From Haliclystus octoradiatus (lineage: Eukaryota; Cnidaria; Staurozoa; Stauromedusae; Haliclystidae), in contig OU744451.1 in NCBI GenBank assembly GCA_916610825.1, positions 10,600,989-10,664,988 on the forward strand: 64,000 nt of DNA. The letters are read 5' to 3'. Shown piece by piece: positions 1-63,237 of the stretch. Each line of letters opens with the position of its first letter. Position 1 is the stretch's first letter. The notes below the pieces were generated by a model. It saw only the letters and a list, made by a program, of their open reading frames with translations. It was not told the DNA's origin and ran no database searches. Both the position numbers and the translations under genes were made by a program.

Positions 1-242
1 TCACTTGTAATTTTCAAACTTGCTAGTTAGTTACTTTTTTGCTGAAGTAGCTGTAACTGCAACTAGTTACTTTTAAAAGGTAACTTCCCCATCCCTGACT
101 ACAGTCTTGAACAGCTAGCCAGTGCTGTAATTGTTTGATCTAAGTTATGATATTCAACTTCTGTGCAACTTCAATAAAAATCATTGCTATGAAGATTTTG
201 TTAAAGCTATGTCCAATTGTTAATGTCTATGTCTATTTTTAG

Positions 243-6527
<6,285 letters not shown>

Positions 6528-7731
6528 ACGTACATCACTAATACCAAGCACAATGAATATATCGCATGGTTAATGAAATCATCTGATTCAATCAATTCTA
6601 TGATTTTGATTTGGTCAAATTTCAAAAATATATTTTAATTTTGGCTTATCAAACTCAAGAAAACATTCATCCATTTTGATAATAAAAGTCTAGAAATATA
6701 TATGAACATAGCTATTATTATTTCTACAATGTAATATGATTGCTTAATCAAATTATACAAATTAATGATTGATTAGAAACATGCTACTTTCAAACTGTAA
6801 TTTATATTATTAGGACATAGGACATTGTTCAATTGTTATTGTAAAGAGAGTGTGATATTATACTCATTTTAAACACTGAATTGGATAGTATAGGGTTATG
6901 GAAACTTACAATCAGCCAGCATAGACCTGGAAGAGACTACTAGCCAGAGTTGTTTCAAATACCTTATCTACAAATTGTTCTGTATGCTGTCTAATCCTGT
7001 TGTGGAATCGTACAATTTAATTTGTAATTATTCATATATTGATTACATAGTCACCAGTCATAAACCACTATATTAGTTATAGATGGTCTTTGTTAACAAT
7101 TTATGAAATTAATCATAAATAGCTAATTATCATCACTGCAAATACGATCTGGTTTGATCTCAATCTAGTTATCTCCATTTTCTCTTGTCTCTGTAGTATT
7201 CAATGGTGTCTTTGCTTACAAAATGATGAAATGGTCATTTCCATTCCTTGTCTTCCTCTGTTATAATAACAGTGTTTCACATCCATCGATATTCTTATTG
7301 CAAACTACCCAGACATTGAAATACGTTATGATGATGATATAAGTTTTACAAAAAAGTTATAACAATATTTATTGCAGTAAATTTTATCGTGTGTAGCTTG
7401 GACGTGAAATCTAATTGGATCCGATCCATAGAGTTATGATCCGATCTGATCACAGCATCATCGGACAGTCTACATCAGCCTCCTTCGAGTGCATGTCACC
7501 TGTTTATGATAATGGCGCCAAATACCTGTCAGTTGTCAATTATTGTCAAACTTTATACTAAAGGATTAAAACGAAGATTAAATCATACATGATTGCTTCT
7601 CTTCTTTCTTTTTCAATTGAGCTTAGCTGAGTTGTGAATTGTAAGGCTCAGTTGTTTAGATAGCGAATCTCTAGAATAAAATTCAATCCAAACTTTTTAA
7701 TCGATTCTAAACAATTAACAACTAAAACATC
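6528..7731. other. PICALM 3' flank / intergenic to TMEM35-like gene
   Basis: No open reading of note. An AATAAA near 6682 could serve PICALM polyadenylation. The stretch from about 7400 should contain the promoter and 5' UTR of the next gene. Confidence 0.4.
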
Positions 7732-7860
7732 ATGGCCGTCGCATCAACATCTTCTAAGATATTCCAAGGCCTGCTTACTGGCGTTTTGGTATTTTCTTTT
7801 CTCGCTTCTGGGACAGTCAAAGTCACACCAAAGCTGGACAAAGCTATGCACAATAAAATG
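7732..7860 (+). CDS. TMEM35: TMEM35-like exon 1
   Basis: Start codon in ACATCATGG; 43 codons encoding the first membrane helix and the GTVKVTPKL signature, then donor GTGAGT. Confidence 0.82.
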
Positions 7861-8865
7861 GTGAGTTTTTCTAGTAAGATTATGTCAATACTTTCTTAAT
7901 GATATCAATCATATTTGATAATGCATGATATATATGCAAGCAAAATATAACCCCGAGTTTTTTACTTTTCAAAAAGTTTTAAGCAGAAAGGAGTCTGCAG
8001 CTGCACGCTAGTTAATATAGATGCAGCTAATAGAGGCTCCCTAAAATTATTTTTTTAATAGATAAATTTTGTAGTGTTAAAAACGAAGTCGATTGGTGTC
8101 TAAGCTTTTATAAAAAAGAATAAATAATATAAGGAATGGGGTCAAAACAGGGGCGGATCCAGGAAATAAGCCAACTGTCGGCTAAGGGTGAACCCCCCCT
8201 GTTTGACTGCAAATAATGACAATTACGACCATATCCCGGGAGCGACAGCGTCGAAAAAAGTTTGAGGCAGAGGCACAACTTATCAAATTGGATTAGGGGG
8301 TGCCAAAATTCATAATTGTAGCAAACGTTTGGAAGAAAATGACAAAGTCATTTTTAATTTAAGTTTCAGGGGCGGCAGTCACAAGAGAAATTTTGATCTC
8401 GGGGGTGCAGACCGTACGAATAGCCACATTAATCAATGTCCCACATCAACAAATGGTATGCTAATCAATATCAATGGAGTTATAAAGTAAATAGAATAAT
8501 AATTATTCATTGATTTACATTATTTGTTTTTTACATTTCAGATCGATAAGTTTATCCAACTATCTGCTGTTCACCCTGCAATAAAATTTGGTTATGTGAT
8601 TGATTCTAGTAAGTATATGTTTCAAGTTGGAGTGATGGAGGTTGTCGCTGCTATATTCCTTCTTATAGGACCACGCCCCCTGCGTCTGTTGAGCTGTCTT
8701 TTACTTTCATCCATTATGATTGGGGCATTGTATTCGCATCATATGCTTAACGATCCAATACATGAACTTTATCCTGCTGCTGGCTTGCTATTATTACTTT
8801 TTATGCGACTGCATTTCTTGTTGAAGTATGGAGGAGGGTCAAGGAGCCGTGAAAAGAAAGACTGA
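7732..8865 (+). CDS. TMEM35: TMEM35/NACHO-like four-helix membrane protein
   Basis: Complete two-exon gene (7732-7860 and 8542-8865; donor GTGAGT, acceptor TTTCAG, phase 0) encoding 150 residues. The N-terminal hydrophobic helix is followed by FLASGTVKVTPKL, the family signature resembling MGTIKLTPRL of TMEM35A. Then come IGP-RP and a second helix, and HHMLNDPIHELYPA, equivalent to the HQLVGDPLKRYAHA stretch. The charged tail ends SREKKD, probably an ER-retention-like KKxx/KKD end. TMEM35A (NACHO) is an ER chaperone for nicotinic acetylcholine receptor assembly, and TMEM35B is a paralogue; the sequence does not decide between them. The fold belongs to the DoxX-like superfamily. An AATAAA at 9309 is a candidate polyadenylation signal. 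The gene is convergent with SYF2. Confidence 0.85.
8150..8430. repeat. hAT-type MITE remnant
   Basis: Begins CAGGGGCGGATCCAGGA, an end sequence common to hAT MITEs, and contains GGGGGTG blocks. I could not find a matching right end, so this is a degraded or partial copy in the TMEM35-like intron. Confidence 0.4.
8542..8865 (+). CDS. TMEM35: TMEM35-like exon 2
   Basis: Acceptor TACATTTCAG, 107 codons and TGA. Three further hydrophobic segments and a basic tail. Confidence 0.85.
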   Translation: MDKFIQLSAVHPAIKFGYVIDSSKYMFQVGVMEVVAAIFLLIGPRPLRLLSCLLLSSIMIGALYSHHMLNDPIHELYPAAGLLLLLFMRLHFLLKYGGGSRSREKKD

Positions 8866-10520
8866 AGTAATTTACAACACAGACCAGAATATGATTTATT
8901 AAATTACATTGATTGCACCAAGTGCTGAAATGAGTCAATCCATTCACCATTATGTTACAGACTACAATTACATTCACTAGTTATACAGTGAAACTCAATT
9001 CAAATTTGAATGTTGCACAAGCCATGAACAAATCCTTTGATAAGAAGCACATTACCTATACTTATCCAATTAATTAACCCAGAATTAACCAACCCACCGA
9101 TTAAACCATCACTATTATTATGCGGTCAAACATGGGATTTTCTCTTACGTCCTTTCCATGCATGTGTGTATGTACGGTATGCATACATATGAATTATTAC
9201 GGTATTATTATCAAGTGTCAGTATTCACTTATATTAATTTTTGTATGATTGACTATTTAACCAATTATATGTATTTGAACATTGTATTTTAAACTGCTTG
9301 CAAATCTTAATAAATTATAATATTGTAAACAATGCACACACTGAGACTGAGGTTGCAGTAGAGCTGTCAATATTCTTTCTCCATATATGTTGTTTTACAT
9401 TAGTTGTACCTCAGCAATCCAATATTGTAACATGTGTCTCCTTCCTCGATACTGTCCTGCTTTACCATTGATCCACTGATCTCCACCATGCTACTGGTTT
9501 CACATATTTTTAATTGTATCAAATAGCAAGAAATGCTAGTGATAAAACAAAATTGTATTTATGCAGTCCTATCAAGTTATCAATATTTTTCTCACATTTT
9601 GTCACATAATTACTAATTTGATGGTTAAACCCCAGTTTATTGGATAGTTAGCCTATATGGTTCTAAATATGTAAACATGTATCTATTTGATCAAAGAAAT
9701 AGTCTAAAAGCAATAACGCTACTTTAAGGTCAACCTCTCGAACAAACTTACTAACACAAAGCTCGACCCTAGATCAAGTTGGATCGCCATTAGATCATGT
9801 GTTTCACTCGATCATGGGTTAGGGTTAGGGTCCGATCATGTGATAACAACCCAGTCGAGTTTACATTTGCTTCTGTTTCATCATTTTCGTCGGCATAGCC
9901 CAGTGGTAGTGCGTCTGACTACTGTGCGTGCATTTCATGCTAGTTCAAGTCCAAGTCATTCCAAGATTTTAATTTATTATAATTATTTATGTTCCAAAAT
10001 GTCAGCAAATTACTGTTGGTTCATATTACGCATGCGTTACTACTCATAAAAGGAACGAAGCAATCAGTGTTTAGTACCACAGTCGCCCTTAGAGTTATGG
10101 TACAGAGACTATTCCTTGATCAAATTACATACAACTGATGCATACTGTATGTTGTATTACAAACAGTGACGGTTCCATATTTCAAACAAAAAGAACAGTT
10201 CGAATCGCTCAAGAAAATTAATATATTGTGCAATAGATGGTTCAATAGATAACCCCTACCAATAGTTTGGCAGCATCAATAAATTATCTCGCGTTAAATT
10301 CTACAGAATCACAAATATTCTAATTAAGTCAAAATTAATAAAATGTATTAATCCAAGTAGGCATATATCTGAGACCTCAAAGAAATATAAAGGTTAAAAA
10401 TAGATAATAATAATAATGAGACCTATTTCTGTTGTGACAACCCAGGCATAAAAATATGATAAGTGAAAGTTTGGGTATATAAATGACGTTGAGTATATTT
10501 ACAATTAAGGTTTTGCAGTT
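8866..10520. other. Intergenic between convergent TMEM35-like and SYF2
   Basis: No coding signal. It holds the tRNA-like repeat at 9894-9960 and presumably both 3' UTRs. Confidence 0.5.
9894..9960 (+). repeat. tRNA-derived SINE head or tRNA pseudogene
   Basis: A-box TAGCCCAGTGG at 9896 and B-box-like AGTTCAAGTCC at 9942, spaced about as in a tRNA gene. The stems do not pair well enough for a functional tRNA. The upstream 120 bp with GATCATG repeats may belong to the same element. Confidence 0.5.
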
Positions 10521-46420
<35,900 letters not shown>

Positions 46421-46753
46421 TGCTTCGTGTTTCTCAAAATGAAGTGAATAGTCTCTATTTCAAGAACTAATTTGCAGGCTCGGGCTAGCCTCATTCCATC
46501 ACGGCAATGATCACGGCCCTCATTTTCTGATTTTCTGAGCGGCGCTTCAGTGGGGGCCGTGATGGAGTGAGGCTAAGGTCTGATGCTGGCGGTCCCCATT
46601 CCTAATGCAAGCTTGTATCACAAGCAACAGTTGGTAGTAGCCATGTTATTCAAGTACCCCAGTTATTCAAGTTTCCAATATTACGTTCTGATGTGATTTG
46701 TTTTGTAGGCCTAATTATACTAATTAATAATAGTTATTTTAATTATCACACCA
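46421..46753. promoter_or_regulatory. Putative bidirectional promoter, SYF2 / ACAT2
   Basis: Divergent start codons 333 bp apart. No TATA box stands out. It contains a 20-bp inverted repeat (46486-46505, TAGCCTCATTCCATCACGGC, and 46556-46575, one mismatch) with a GC-richer 50-bp loop, either a tiny MITE or a hairpin. Promoter status is inferred from layout. Confidence 0.5.
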
Positions 46754-55697
<8,944 letters not shown>

Positions 55698-57423
55698 GTT
55701 AGTCAGTTTAGTCCACTGTGACATGTAATGTGAAGGGTTCTCTTTTTCCTTGGATCTATTGAAAATGTTGATAATTTCAAATAAATAAACTCTTCATGTT
55801 TATTTTCACCATCGTCATAAAGGGCCATTACCAATGGGGGGTTAAAGGATAGTAAACATCCCTTTCCATGTGCAAAACTCATGTCGGCATATCGTGGTTT
55901 TTTAGTACCTTGTCTGGTGTATTCACTATTCTTATCAGCCGTATTTATTGATATGCAATGCTCTAAATGATAAACTTCATTGGAATTCATGAATATTTTG
56001 TACCGATAGGGTTTGAAAATTCTCCTTTTCCACCCCACTCCAAAATATTCTAGCTGCATCTCTGTCATCATTCAGAATAATCCTGGTTGAAAACACTTAT
56101 GAATGGTGACTGCTATAAATTGTTCTGAGGCAGATGCGCTAGACGTATACCTTGACTTGTAGTTTCAGAATTATATATAGTATATACAGTAAAATAACGG
56201 TTCCGGATTTAACGGTAGGCTATTCTGTGAATAACAGTATGCGTAAGCCTAAAAAGTCCGGGGATGAGTAATTTACTCTCAAAATTTGCTAAAATTTTAC
56301 CACTAACAACAGATTCTGCCAAAACCAGTAAAATGGTTTGTCTCCTTAGCGCATGCCGTTATTACCAGACTTAACTGTAGGCTACTTATAATTCTACAAT
56401 ACTGATACCAATGACAATTGAGACAAATAAGGATAATTCAATATGAAAAGTAGCTATAATAAAAGTAACTATAATCTCCTGTCAACCGCACAAACAAAAC
56501 ACTGCCCCGGGAGTGTCATGTATTCAATGTTACCACACCTATATGATTCCCTCAACGTTAAACCGAGGCTATATCATAGAGGCTCTAATACAAAGTAATA
56601 TTTCACAGAGCGTGTCGAATAAGTAGCAATCAACTACAATACTAATTTAATCAAAAATAAGCATACATGACCGTAATTGAACAGTATCTCTCGATATAAA
56701 ACTGAATGTTATCAACAATATCAAATATGTCAATATATGTCACACAATCATTATAATTATCAAGAGAGTGGGAAAATATTAAATTGCCAGAGCCCGTAAA
56801 TAGAAATACATCAATACAAATCAATCAAGAATAGAAAAAGAATCCATATTATCAACTACGGTTTCGAGCTTAATTCGGGATTAATTTGCAAAAATGGATT
56901 TTTCAAATAGATCAATAGCATGAGCCCTACAGGCAAGTCTGGCAAGTCTGATTGACGAAAAACATCTGGTTTATTAATTTATGATTTAACGATGTTGAGT
57001 AAGTAGGAGAAGGAGTACTCGGAGGAATCTGAATTAAACACGCCTAATATAATTGACTGCATAATAAAGTCATCAGATTTTTTATTTTGTTTATTTATGA
57101 GTTGGTATTTACAGTTTAAGTTGATATTAGCAACACAGGGGATTTGTTCACGTTTGTTCAACATGAATACAGTTGCTAACAGTAACAACTCATGCAGCCT
57201 ATCTAGAAAAAAGTGAATAACCAGAAAACTTTTATCACTTATGTAATGAATCATGTAAATGGAATATATTGCGCAATTCTTGTAAGTTTACTCATATGTG
57301 TTATTATTTACTTGGCATCTATACTTTATAGTACGGCACATATCTCCATGCCAAAACATTCAAAGACAATTTACAATCATTCACACACAAACCCAATGAA
57401 CCTTGATAATTGTTTTATACTAG
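55698..57423. other. ACAT2 intron 2, left part
   Basis: Contains a pogo-like MITE (56185-56379) and an unrecognised antisense open frame (55703-56071); otherwise nothing identifiable. Confidence 0.5.
56185..56379. mobile_element. Possible pogo/Tigger-type MITE
   Basis: Left TACAGTAAAATAACGGTTCC; right in reverse complement TACAGTTAAGTCTGGTAATA then ACGG. About 195 bp, imperfect ends. Confidence 0.5.
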
Positions 57424-57736
57424 GCCAACAGTTCCAGCATACTAGTCAAATCTTTTGTAGTCATTTTTAAATCTTTGATCTTGAATATTTTTGGTATGAA
57501 AATGATGCAGAATTTTTCAGTATAATGATATAAGTCAATCTGGAATCAAAAATTAAAATATGTTAAATCGGAACTAGTGTCAGGTTCCTGTTCCGGTGTA
57601 ACATTTTTTTAATTTTTTTTCCAGATTGGCTTATATTATTATACCGAAGAATTCTGCTTCATTTTCATACGTAAAATATTCAAGATCAAAAATTTCAAAA
57701 TGGCTGCAAAAGATTTGACAACATGCTAACAGTTTC
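57424..57736. mobile_element. Fold-back MITE with about 145-bp arms
   Basis: Left arm blocks GTCAAATCTTTTG, TTTGATCTTGAATATTTT, TATGAAAATGATGCAGAATT recur in reverse complement on the right (57600-57736), with a short loop containing GGAACTAGTGTCAGGTTCC, itself palindromic. Confidence 0.8.
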
Positions 57737-58029
57737 ATGTGTCGATATACCTCCATTTACTGTCATGTGGTAATATAGAAAAAAATCCAGGGCCAAGTAA
57801 GTACCTATTGTCTTGTGGAACTGCAACAGCCTCCGTGGAAAAATTGACGGCGTATTCCACTACATCAACGCATTTGAAGAATCTCCTGCTTTGTTTGGTT
57901 TATGAGAGACAAAACTAAATACTTCCATAGAAAATATACAAGTTCAGATAGATGGTTACCAATGTTTGCGTAAAGATCACCCAAATAGTATCGCGGGTGG
58001 CGGTTTCATCTATATATATAAACGTCAAA

Positions 58030-58031
<2 letters not shown>

Positions 58032-58066
<35 letters not shown>
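58032..58066. repeat. (TG)n microsatellite
   Basis: About 17 TG units. Confidence 0.95.
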
Positions 58067-58068
<2 letters not shown>

Positions 58069-58069
58069 C

Positions 58070-59240
58070 GTGCTTTCGCGACCATGGATTTGTTTTTCGT
58101 TTTTCTCTGTCAATTGTTACGTAAAAATTTCAAAAAACATATCATTAGATTCAATGTCATCCCGCGAGTTTAATGACGCTTTTAGTTTTTTTATTCCATT
58201 CAATTTTGATGACGTCAATGGCCAAAGCACGGCAATTTCACGCCGTCTAAAATGAATTGAAACCAGAATTCCAATTCTGCCGTGCCAGACAAAGCAAAGC
58301 ATGGCGCATGTAAAGCGCGACGTTTGAAGACTGCCTCAAGTTTTTACTGGATTTGAGCCAATTTGTGCTCTATTTTACTATGTTTTCACTGCTGTGTAGT
58401 CATTTAATCTGACATGGAATACCTACCAACTACATTGTTGACCTTGGCATTCTTCCCTTGGTTATATTGGTTTTAACTGGTTTGGACACTTTGGTTTTTA
58501 ACTAATAGGACACTGAGTTTATTGATTATTTTTAACAATGTTTATATCATGACATCTCAATCGGAAATAATGCAGAATTTGTAGCTCATGAAAAAAAAGA
58601 TATTACATGAGAACATGTACAATCATAACGTGTCGATAAAATTAAAACATTAACTTCTATTTTGAATTTCATCCAAGAATCCTCCGAGTTCAACCGGGAG
58701 TTCAACACAAAATGTAGAGGACCAAAATTTCCAAAGGATTGAAGACAATTGACTAAAGAAAATGAACAAACACAAATGAACAAAAACATCATTAATGATA
58801 TCGTTGCAATATCCTTCAAGTTGTAAAGCTCTTTGGGCATTTTTATCGATAAAGCCTTATTAGATTTTTAGTATGTCACTACTGCGTACATAATAGACTG
58901 ACATTACGTTATCTTCTATCAAAAATGCACAATTATTTTTTTTCCTCCGCCACCATAACAATAATGATAATAAATTAGTTATTTGAATAGGCTACATTCA
59001 ACAAATACGGTGCACATTCATATTCGTAAACATTTGTGTTATTTTCATTTATCCGTTCAAACTATAATCATCAGTTCAAAATATGATTATGAGTATATTT
59101 TCTATATTTGCATATTCTGTGTAGATTTCGCCATTTCCAAAGTAGCAATGCAGTAACTATATATGTAACAACATAGGCTACCATCACAGTATAAAATTTG
59201 AATATAACAACATAAAAATATTAATTGTAGAACTTCTTAT
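58070..59240. other. ACAT2 intron 2, no feature seen
   Basis: AT-rich; no recognisable exon or paired repeat. Confidence 0.45.
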
Positions 59241-61200
59241 CGGGGTAAAACAGTATGTAGTTGTTTTGGCCTATCAGCATGACATCAGAAATTAAAAACC
59301 TAATACGCCAACATGACTCTTTTGCTAAACTTCCAAGAACTAATGATGTGAACCAAAATATTAAACAACTTCGGAATAAAGTTGCAAAAATTAAAGAGAA
59401 GAGAAATTCAGAAATACCTCATAACTATCATCTAGTAATGATCCACGAAAGTTCCATTGTACCCTGCAAAAATTGACTGGTATTGGTAAAACCAAACTTT
59501 TACATGTGCTAGCACTCATCAACAAACATAACCTAATTACGGTACTACTTGCAAAGACAAAGCAAAACTGTTGAGAGACTATTTTTCTTCCTGTGACCTG
59601 TTCCAGAGGTCGTTACTCAATATCAAGTAAAAAATCATTCTAGCTTAGTGCGTATCAAAACAAAATATTATCCAGAATTTTCCTTCCAATATACAGATGA
59701 TAAAGAAGTACTAGGCTTATTCAGGAAGTTAAAAGTCAACAAAGCAACTGGACCAGACAATATTCCTGTGAATTTTCTCAAGAACATCATACCAAGCATT
59801 GTGCCTTATCTGACTGACCTATTTAATCTTCTTATCACTACTGATGATATACCGTGTGAATTGAAATTTGGTCACGTCACGCCTGTGTTCAAAAAAGGTC
59901 AAGCAACAGAGAAGGGGAATTATAGACCAGTAACTATCCCTACTCATATTTCTAAAGCCTTTGTGAAGATTATTGCCAAGCGCCTTGAAGGACATTTCAT
60001 AGAACATGTCTTTCCTCCTGATATGTTTGGATTTTTTCAAGACCATGGAACAGAACTGGCGCCTCTGAAATTAAAACAGGACTGTCATACAGCAATCAAC
60101 AACAAAGAGACGGTTGCTGTTGTGTCTTTGGATTTGTCAAAGGCTTTTGACATGGTACATCATTCTTTACTTCTAAAAAAGCTTAAAGTGTATGGTGTAT
60201 CTCGTTCAACTTGTGATCTCCTCAGAAATGATTTAGAAAATAGAAGTCAATCAGTTAAAGTTGATGGTGAATTCCACTGAATTATCTTGACCATCTGTTA
60301 CCCTCCGAGGTGTCCCTTAAGGATCTATACTTGGTCCGCTACTCTTCAATATCTATGTTGCAGATATGCCACTCCTTCGCATGACCACTTCTTTGATGTG
60401 ATGTGCAAATGACACCACCCTGTACTACTCTGATACACCTGACAATGTTGCATCGATAATGAATGATGATATGACTGGATGAAAACTCGTGAAATTAAAT
60501 CCACAGAAAACGCAAGCAATTATCGTCAGTAAATTGCATAATCGAGATCTGTCCATCCTCGAGAACATCTCTGCTAACAAAACTAAGAAACCATGGATAA
60601 ATTATATTAAATTATTAGGTGTAAATATAGATAATAAATTAACAATGAAGGAGCATCTCCGGTCTTGCTTGAAGAAAGCCAACCTATGCCTACATCGAAT
60701 TCGACAGTTTAGAATATCATTGATTCTGAATGTCAGTCTAAGGTGGTACAAATGCTACATACGACCAAGCCTCGAATATTGTAACTCTTTGTTAACGACT
60801 CTTCCAAAGACTAGTCTATCAAAACTGGACGACTTTCAAGTCCGATGTTTCTGTCATCTTTAGGGCTCTGATGTAATAAATGGAACCCATACTGTTAGCC
60901 TCAAAACAAGAAGAATTTGTAAAATCTCAACAATTGTCTACAAGCTAATTAACACAAAGATACTAGTAGCTGTTTTCTCCCTCCTCCGATGCTCTAAGAC
61001 AAAATATGATCTAAAAGGAAATAGCTTCTGTGATATGGTCGTTTATTGAAATGCAACACAAATTTGGACATTTCTCCCAACAAAACTGAAAAATTTGAAT
61101 TATTACAAACTATTTAGTCGAAGTATAACCGAATTCATCAAAAGCCTCGACTGGGTCAAAGCAGCTTCACTTGAAGTTCATACTCAACGCTGAAAAACCC
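59240..61200 (+). mobile_element. LINE (jockey/CR1-type), decayed
   Basis: Linker region IKNLIRQHDSFAKLPRTNDV, then RT: LKVNKATGPDNIPVNFLKNI, HVTPVFKKGQATEKGNYRPV, VVSLDLSKAFDMVHHSLLL, then a shifted region with remnants of GSILGPLLFNIYVADM and the catalytic box, and later KLNPQKTQAIIVS, IKLLGVNIDNKLTMKEHL, WYKCYIRPSLEYCNSLL. Stops and shifts throughout; the endonuclease is missing. A SINE follows directly. Confidence 0.87.
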
Positions 61201-61311
61201 TGCTTACTACTCAACTTAACCTTGTTTTGAATATTTTTCCTAGTTACTGTTATTGCTGTTATTGCATAGTAGATTTAGTTAATTATTTCGTATTTGTCCC
61301 AATGTAAAAAA

Positions 61312-61680
61312 AAGTAATGTAGACGGTGTCGCCCTACTGAAGGCACCCGTACCACTCCTCTATTTTTAGATGAGTGGCTTTTTTCGCTGAGAGCAATGAT
61401 TTTAAACGCTCTTTGTTAATCTCAGCCGCGACACTGCAGATCAATTTGAACAGATTTCATGGCAGATAGGTCTCGATTGTCAATGCGCAACGATGCGCCG
61501 CAGCTACTCACAATGCAATTTCCTCTGGACCATTCCATCCGCCATCCTCATATGGTACTCATTTGATGTTTCAGATAAAGTCAAGGCTGAGTTGACCTTG
61601 AGGGATTTGAATCACGGTCGATCAGATAGTTCGGTTGCTCTGTCATCTGAGCTAATCCTCCTATTTTAGCCAATGTAAAC
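61312..61680 (-). mobile_element. tRNA-derived SINE, most complete copy
   Basis: On -, A box within GATTAGCTCAGATGACAGAG (61657-61637) and B box GATTCAAATCC (61613-61603), then a body with GCAACGATGCGCCGCAGCTA-type sequence and a 3' end ACACCGTCTACATTACTTTT. It shares its full body with the 52742 copy and its 3' 140 bp with the 23146 copy. Confidence 0.88.
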
Positions 61681-62086
61681 AAGCAGTAATGCTCATGTTT
61701 GCTTACGAATTAAAATACAGACACACACACACAATTTTTGTTGAGCAAAACTATAGAAGATAACAAACACAAATCTTTCAAGCATGATATGAAACTCTGT
61801 TTTATTTTTACAATCATATTTACTGTTGTTAACTTCTAGTCGAATGAAGTGTAGAGTTCTTGTTGAGCATTATATGCAAGGAAAACTCAATGGGAATTTC
61901 TTTCAACGTTTTATTGCGGTAAACAAAACAGTGATACAAATATATTACAATTTATAATACAGCAACAAAAGACTAACTATGATGTGATCATTGCATATGA
62001 TTTCCTACAGACAAATATTTGTTGAGCCTGAAAAGCAATAGAAACATAAAATCTTGTCAAAATTGTTAAATCCTCCATTATAATAA

Positions 62087-62321
62087 CCCCTGTGAAAAAC
62101 AGTTCAGGAGTTCATGAACAGTTCATAAACAGTTCATGGACATTAGATGGTCCCAATTTTCATGAACTGATCATGAACAGATTATGAACCTTAAAGGGAA
62201 GCTCATGAAAAGTTTGAGCCTTGTAATGTTCATGAACCGTTCATGAGCAGTTCATGAAAATTTGGGACAATTTAACGTTTATGAACTGTTCACGAACTCC
62301 TGAACTGTTTCTTTCAGGGGG
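62087..62321. mobile_element. Fold-back MITE built of GTTCATGAAC units
   Basis: Left CCCCTGTGAAAAACAGTTCA, right in reverse complement CCCCCTGAAAGAAACAGTTC; both continue GGAGTTC and repeated AACAGTTCAT words to a short centre. 235 bp. Confidence 0.85.
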
Positions 62322-63121
62322 AAAGGCCCTATTTAGAATAAGGTAAATTAAATTTCGTAATAGAGGTAAAGTTTGGATTTCTTAATAGGGGTTTCTACCA
62401 AAAAAATCTCTTTCAAATAATTGATTGATTCTGATGTATTTCGAATGGAAAAATCGATTGTGACGTCACTATTCGAATTTGTCTCAAACTGATTTATAGT
62501 ACACAAGCTATAGACTGAGAAATGCTTATTTCTCTACCTGACCTGTGCAGATTTCTGATCAGCATAATATTTTATGTGCACTTAAGCAAAGTAAACCATA
62601 AAATTATAATAGAAACTTGATACATGCTCTCTCATTGTAACTGCTAACAAAATGTTTTCCTTCTTTCTTTGCTTTTTACTAAAATTCCCTATGTCTTTAA
62701 TAGCCATTGCATTTGACTTTTCAAAATGGAGCTTCATCACAAAAGCAAACGCTTAGCAGAATAGACGCATTGAAACATTGATATCTTGCCTATGTCATTT
62801 CTTGTCGGATCAGCTTCAACATTTACCAATTAATTTTCCGATAGATATACAATTATACATCAGAATCAATCATTTCTTTGAAAGAGAAATTTTCAGTAGA
62901 AACTCTTCTTATGTAGAAATATTATGTCTAATCTCAATATTCTCAATACAGGTAATAAAATCTATGCAATGTCAAAGCGGGTGGGCAGTTAAATCGAAAT
63001 TTCTGATTGGCATTGTTGGAAAACATGAACTCGCAGCTGACTTTGCGTATAGGCATGTTGACTACACCTGGTATTTAATTTAACTATCTAGCAAATTTGT
63101 ATATCACTGTTTAACTCTTAC
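62322..63121. other. No identifiable feature
   Basis: AT-rich. A + strand frame at 62778-63083 has no recognisable motif. Confidence 0.4.
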
Positions 63122-63237
63122 CTTCAGGTCCCAGAAGTCCAATTTACCGTCTTTGGTTATTTTTGGAAGAGGAGCTTCGCCAATTTTGCTTTTAATTTCT
63201 TTATATTTTTTTCTCAGCAAAACTTTACAATACAACT
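63122..63237 (-). CDS. Internal exon of an unidentified protein
   Basis: Strong acceptor (TTGTTTTTGTTTCAG) and donor (GTAAGAG) bracket 116 nt, open in phase 2 to 0: LYCKVLLRKKYKEIKSKIGE then APLPKITKDGKLDFWDLK. Lys-rich, protein-like and without stops. The reverse strand is also open but less protein-like. It is antisense to ACAT2, so it belongs to another gene, nested or flanking. I do not recognise the family. Confidence 0.5.

Noticed and set aside
9816..9830. GGGTTAGGGTTAGGG telomere-like string
   Set aside because: Only two units inside a GATCATG-rich repeat; too short for an interstitial telomere.
9894..9960. Functional tRNA gene
   Set aside because: A and B boxes are present but acceptor and anticodon stems do not pair convincingly; kept as a SINE head or pseudogene.
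57213..57470. 85-residue + frame with a membrane-like segment
   Set aside because: Runs into the fold-back MITE and lacks any family signature.
62778..63083. 101-residue + frame near the right edge
   Set aside because: No splice support, motif or fit to the missing ACAT2 exons.
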